Origin: a virus
Length of the DNA stretch: 34,196 nucleotides
Reading direction: 5' to 3' (one strand)
IMG/VR virus record: IMGVR_UViG_3300037517_001919
Span: 1 to 34,196 of that record
Made by a program: the position numbers and the translations under genes. How positions within the stretch are numbered: the stretch's first letter is position 1; every line of letters starts with the position of its first letter. This document shows, in pieces, positions 30,036 to 34,196 of this stretch. The notes beneath the pieces are model-generated. The model was given only the letters and a program-made list of their open reading frames with translations, did no database searches and had not been told where the DNA came from.

Positions 30036-33000
30036 TTAATAATTATTATACCAAGGATCTTTAATTAACTGGTTATAAGCAACAGAGAAAGGCATTAAAG
30101 TTGTAGCACCTTTCATACCCACTAAGTCCCCATCTCTATTAGTATTTCCTTCTAATAAACCACTAAAGAATAATTTATCAACACCTTCACCAGTCTCTAA
30201 TAAAGCTGGTAATATTACAGTTGGTTTATTAACTAAGTTCAACATCTCTAAGATATTAAATTCAATAGTTAAGTCTCTTAACAAGTCTATACTTCTACGT
30301 TTAAGAACATCTTTGTCGTCATCATCAGCATCACCATAAGCATATATAATACCCATAGTACCAGCTACCCAAACAAATAAGTTTAAATACTGATTTAAAA
30401 CTAATTGTTTTTGTTCTGGTGATAATGTAGACCATACAGTAACAGCCTCTTTAGAATCGTTTAGCATAGCTTTATTTAAGTAAAGTCCTCTCATCATCAT
30501 CTTATAACCTCTTAAGATAACATCATTATAAGCAACACTAGCAGCTAACAAGGACATACCTTTATCTAATTGAGCTTCCCATCTTAATACTGGATTACCA
30601 TCAACTTCTATAGGCTTACCACTGTCATGATCTAATACTTCTATATACTTACCAAGTGAGGCATTTTCAAACTCTCCTTGGAAAGCCATCTCAAACTTAT
30701 TAGGTATAAACTTCTTAAACTGTAAGAACATAGCTGTGAAGGCATTAGATTCCATCTTACGTTTCATTTCAGGATCATATTCACCTACAATTCTAGCCAT
30801 AATCTTCTTGAATTTTAAAAGCTCTTGAGCTGTCATTCCACTAATAACTTCACCGTTTTCAGTTACACCTCTAGTACCACCTTCCCAAACCAACTGACCA
30901 TCTTTTACATTGTAAGCATCCCACATATTGGTTTCACCATTAGCAGTTTTAATTTTCTTATTCTTTAATATACTAATAAAGATTAATGAGTTAGCTAAAG
31001 AATCACCTAAACCATAAGTCATATAAAGCCATCTATCATCAACAGCTTTATTTCTAGCCATAGTTAACATTTGTTTACTATTAGCACTAATGAACTGCTG
31101 TTGCTTTATATTATATATATCATCAAATAAGGTAAGCTTATCAACTTTACCTGTAAGTTTATTATATAAGTGTTGGAAGTATATACCATAAGCTTGGGTA
31201 AGTGTAGATAAAGACCAGTTGATGTCATCCTCTTCTATACCATCTATACGTTTAGCTAAACTACCTTTAACAGCATCTTTAACAGTATTTAACTGGTTTA
31301 ATACTAAGTTAACAGTAGCACCTAATGTAGAGAATGAGAGCTTAGCCATTGTAGCTAATCCCATAAGGCTTCTTAATGCCCTTTCTCCAGATACTTCTAT
31401 ACCTAATACTTTCTTACGTTTATGTATGTTTGAAGCTAAGTTATTTTCTTCTTCATTATAAACTTCATGTAAGTTATTATCAATATAAGATCTTAAGAAA
31501 TTAGCAGAGTTTTTCATAGCACCTATCTTAGAACCACCTGATTCAAATATAGTAGCTAAACTTAAACCATAAGCAGATACATTATCATAGAATCTTTTAT
31601 TTATCATGTTCTTAGCAAACAGTTTCATGATTAATTCTGTATGCATAGTTTGATTAGGACTATGTGCATTATAGTTATTAATATACTTTAATGGTACACC
31701 AGCTCTACGTAAACCAAAGGTATCAGCAGGCTTAGCACTGTAAGCTGTTACTTTATGTAAAGCCCAGTTTCCTAAAGTATTAATAATCTCCTTAGTTTCA
31801 GTAATACTATACTCTCCTGTAAGCTTAGGTAATCTTGGTGTGAAGTCTTCAGTGTAAACAAAATACTTACCAAGCTCAGCTTCCCACTTCTCAACAGGTT
31901 CCATATCTAAATACATATCTATTTTAGCTTGGTACTTAGCAGCAAGTTCTTGTTTAGTGAATAGTCCTATCAATAAGTCTGAATCAACATTATCTAACTT
32001 ATTCTTATAATACTTTAAACCTCTAGTAGTTGATAATGTGGAGAATAACATATCTCTAATACTATCTCTATAGAATACATTATACTTCTTCTGAGCAGTA
32101 GATAATAAAGCCCAATCAGTACTAGTTTCAGTTTTAATAGTCATACCATCCCCTTCAGATGTATCCCACATAAATTTAAATGCTTTCTCATAGTTAAGCA
32201 TATTTAAACCTATCTTACCACCAATCATAGATAAGAAGTTATTACCATAGTATTCTTTTAATACATCTTTAAGTAAAGAGTCAGACTCTCTAAATAACTT
32301 ACTTCTAGTTTCTGATATAAGTTGTAATGCCCTAGTCCGAAGCTTCATGAAAGTCTTCAAGAGCGGATTCTTAACATTAAATCCTACTGAAGTATAGGTT
32401 TCTTTTATATCTATATCAGAATTAACATCTGTCATAGATCCAAATTCAGCACCTTCTAATTCAGATATCTGTAATATTAATGACTCTAACTGCTTTTTAA
32501 CTAGTGGGTTAGAATTAATATAAGCATCAGTTAATGGTTGCTTATCCTTACCTCCAGATCTTTGTAGAGTATCTAATTGCTCATATAATCTTTGTAATAC
32601 AATTTCTTTAGCTGCGAATACTGAAGCTGCTCCTTTCTTTAACTCTTCATTAATACGATCAGATACATTAGTAGATATAGCTACATATTCCTTATGATTT
32701 AACAGATAACTATTAGTCTTAATAAAGTCATTAGGATTATGTGTAAAGTAACTAGCTAAGTTTAATAATACAGAGGACCTATCAACTTCTAATAAAGCTG
32801 GTGTAGTAGTATGTTTATTTAAATTAACTAATGTTATATTTCTAAATCTAGCATTAGGATATAATGATTTAACAAGTAAAGCATAAGTACCTAACTGCAT
32901 TTGATAGTTATTAGTAGAATTAAATAACATACCAGTACGCTCAGCATACTTCATTTCACCGAAATCTTCATTAGGGTTAAATGATTTACCTGTCTTAAAG

Positions 33001-34196
33001 TCAATAATTGAGAAGGTACCATCAGCATGCTCTATTAACATATCTATTGTTCCACCCAAGTTTAACTGTTCATTGTATACTAAGAACTCAGAATGTATCT
33101 TATCAGTAGGTTGTATATTCAACCTTTCCATAAGGGCAGTTAAATAAGTATCATTACCCTCAATCCAATTGAAGTCAGAATCTTTACCACCTAAAGTTAT
33201 ATATTGTTGTAGTAAATCAGCTTTCTCTTGACCAAACTTTTGAAACTGTGGATCACTATTACCTACAGTATACATCTGTATAATCTTATGTATAATTTTA
33301 CCAGTTATTCTACTACGCTCACCAATCTTAGTAAAGTAGTCTAATAACTCTTCATAAGTAACTAGTGTACCAGTCCCATCTGGATGTTGTACAGGCCTAC
33401 CTAATAAGGTATTTACCTTACCATAGTACTTCTTAGCCATTACCTCAGCTTGAGTTAACTTCCTATTGTAACTTAAAAAGTTACCTAAGAAAGTACTCAC
33501 ACGATCTAATACTACAGATCTACCAGTAGAAGATACTACAGTATATCCTGTATCTCCTTCAATACCAGTCTGTTTAGTAATAGTGTAGTTATTATTTAAG
33601 TACCTTAACTCAGATGTCCCTTGAACATTACTAATGGTATCCGAGAACTCAGGACCATTTAACATCAGTTCAGCTAATTTAGAGATACTTGTTTGAGGAT
33701 CTAACTCAGTAATATTGGTAGGTTTATATAATCCTATTACACGCATTATAGCTTGATATACGCGCTTTACAGCACTTATAAGGGTATTAGTCCAACCAGA
33801 GGTTAATCCTACGCCATATCGTCCTATAGCGGTTACTATAGCCTCGTCTATCTGATCTTCTAATGAGAGGTCAGGATAGCTAAGTTTAATCTCAGCTAAG
33901 ATAGGACTATCCAGTATATTACGTTTTAAGTTATCATATAGAAGCTTGTTCTTAGACTTAATCATTATTAATAGTCCGTGACCAAACTCGTGTATAGGAG
34001 TTTCTAAACTATACTTATTAGAGTTTATGTATACCTTACCATTATGGAAGAATCCATATATATCAGGATTTAAACCTAACGACTTAACTAACTCACTATT
34101 AGTAAAGTCTAATACCTCATACTCAAACTTCAGTTTAGAAGCTAATTTACTAAGAAGTTTATTAACTACTCTAGAACCAACTACCTTATTACTATA
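30036..34196 (-). CDS. Giant multidomain phage protein with zincin and RecB-like nuclease motifs (5' end outside window)
   Basis: The frame stays open to the right edge: 77 more codons lie beyond the first internal ATG at 33965, so at least 1386 residues are visible and the N-terminus is missing. In order on the minus strand: a zincin site TPIHEFGHGLL (HEFGH at 33978-33992) followed by DEAIVTAIGRYG with a possible third ligand; a RecB/Cas4-type nuclease with GKIIHKIIQMY, GGTIDM, IIDFKTGK (DFK at 32994-33002) and QMQLGTYALL; a long helical region; and a hydrophobic stretch near 30340-30390 followed by an acidic GDADDDDKD. Such polyvalent proteins in crAss-like and related phages are thought to be packaged and ejected into the host. 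That role is inference. Confidence 0.85.
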   Translation of the reverse strand, partial: YSNKVVGSRVVNKLLSKLASKLKFEYEVLDFTNSELVKSLGLNPDIYGFFHNGKVYINSNKYSLETPIHEFGHGLLIMIKSKNKLLYDNLKRNILDSPILAEIKLSYPDLSLEDQIDEAIVTAIGRYGVGLTSGWTNTLISAVKRVYQAIMRVIGLYKPTNITELDPQTSISKLAELMLNGPEFSDTISNVQGTSELRYLNNNYTITKQTGIEGDTGYTVVSSTGRSVVLDRVSTFLGNFLSYNRKLTQAEVMAKKYYGKVNTLLGRPVQHPDGTGTLVTYEELLDYFTKIGERSRITGKIIHKIIQMYTVGNSDPQFQKFGQEKADLLQQYITLGGKDSDFNWIEGNDTYLTALMERLNIQPTDKIHSEFLVYNEQLNLGGTIDMLIEHADGTFSIIDFKTGKSFNPNEDFGEMKYAERTGMLFNSTNNYQMQLGTYALLVKSLYPNARFRNITLVNLNKHTTTPALLEVDRSSVLLNLASYFTHNPNDFIKTNSYLLNHKEYVAISTNVSDRINEELKKGAASVFAAKEIVLQRLYEQLDTLQRSGGKDKQPLTDAYINSNPLVKKQLESLILQISELEGAEFGSMTDVNSDIDIKETYTSVGFNVKNPLLKTFMKLRTRALQLISETRSKLFRESDSLLKDVLKEYYGNNFLSMIGGKIGLNMLNYEKAFKFMWDTSEGDGMTIKTETSTDWALLSTAQKKYNVFYRDSIRDMLFSTLSTTRGLKYYKNKLDNVDSDLLIGLFTKQELAAKYQAKIDMYLDMEPVEKWEAELGKYFVYTEDFTPRLPKLTGEYSITETKEIINTLGNWALHKVTAYSAKPADTFGLRRAGVPLKYINNYNAHSPNQTMHTELIMKLFAKNMINKRFYDNVSAYGLSLATIFESGGSKIGAMKNSANFLRSYIDNNLHEVYNEEENNLASNIHKRKKVLGIEVSGERALRSLMGLATMAKLSFSTLGATVNLVLNQLNTVKDAVKGSLAKRIDGIEEDDINWSLSTLTQAYGIYFQHLYNKLTGKVDKLTLFDDIYNIKQQQFISANSKQMLTMARNKAVDDRWLYMTYGLGDSLANSLIFISILKNKKIKTANGETNMWDAYNVKDGQLVWEGGTRGVTENGEVISGMTAQELLKFKKIMARIVGEYDPEMKRKMESNAFTAMFLQFKKFIPNKFEMAFQGEFENASLGKYIEVLDHDSGKPIEVDGNPVLRWEAQLDKGMSLLAASVAYNDVILRGYKMMMRGLYLNKAMLNDSKEAVTVWSTLSPEQKQLVLNQYLNLFVWVAGTMGIIYAYGDADDDDKDVLKRRSIDLLRDLTIEFNILEMLNLVNKPTVILPALLETGEGVDKLFFSGLLEGNTNRDGDLVGMKGATTLMPFSVAYNQLIKDPWYNNY

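Noticed and set aside
31219-31461. Plus-strand frame inside the giant minus-strand gene
   Set aside because: It is antisense to a continuous coding frame, and its Ser/Leu-rich product looks like a shadow.
1-34196. Reassigned stop codon (TAG or TGA read as an amino acid), as in some crAss-like phages
   Set aside because: Genes end cleanly at TAA, TAG (3702-3704, 22961-22963) and TGA (1927-1929), and no frame needs read-through.
1-34196. CRISPR array, insertion sequence, integrase or attachment site
   Set aside because: No spaced direct repeats, transposase, recombinase or flanking duplications were seen by eye.

Overview
This AT-rich window looks like part of a tailed bacteriophage genome, most likely one infecting a Bacteroidota host and possibly a crAss-like (Crassvirales) podovirus. 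The grounds are: tightly packed, mostly co-directional genes with start/stop overlaps; start codons preceded by A/T-rich DNA rather than clear Shine-Dalgarno sites; lipoprotein signals of Bacteroidota style; a replication block of family A DNA polymerase, SF4 helicase, primase, SSB and FEN nuclease; and a giant zincin/nuclease multidomain protein on the opposite strand. TAA, TAG and TGA all end genes here, so no stop reassignment is evident. The taxonomic assignment is inference; no terminase, portal or capsid gene lies in the window.

Layout. (1) 1-4125: small unknown and Cys-rich proteins, then a nicotinamide phosphoribosyltransferase and a small HAD phosphatase. (2) 4157-5215: two probable lipoproteins, a stem-loop and a tRNA with anticodon CAU. 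(3) 5232-8467: a MazG-like protein followed by five unrecognised proteins, closed by a terminator-like hairpin. (4) 8504-16822: replication block with DNA polymerase A, a zinc-ribbon protein, an unknown protein in a helicase-loader position, DnaB-like helicase, a DUF1599-like protein, a Sak4-like P-loop ATPase that has no ATG start, an SSB-like protein and a primase. (5) 16755-24699: one unknown gene and then five contiguous genes: ATP-grasp ligase, phiEco32-type COOH-NH2 ligase, class II glutamine amidotransferase, a second amidoligase, and a second class II glutamine amidotransferase. (6) 24704-29945: PD-(D/E)XK endonuclease, FEN-type 5'-3' exonuclease, MazG-like pyrophosphohydrolase, an unknown protein, a terminator-like hairpin, a class II (B12-dependent) ribonucleotide reductase and an unknown protein. 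(7) A bidirectional terminator near 30000 separates this rightward operon from a giant leftward gene. That gene stays open to the right edge and carries a HEFGH zincin motif and a RecB-type nuclease motif.

Working together: regions 4 and 6 supply a largely self-sufficient replisome with dNTP supply and clean-up (ribonucleotide reductase, three MazG/DUF1599-like proteins). The NAMPT could restore NAD during infection. The most interesting block is region 5, about 7 kb or a fifth of the window. It looks like a biosynthetic pathway making amide or peptide bonds, organised as two ligase-plus-glutaminase pairs behind an ATP-grasp enzyme; its product is unknown.
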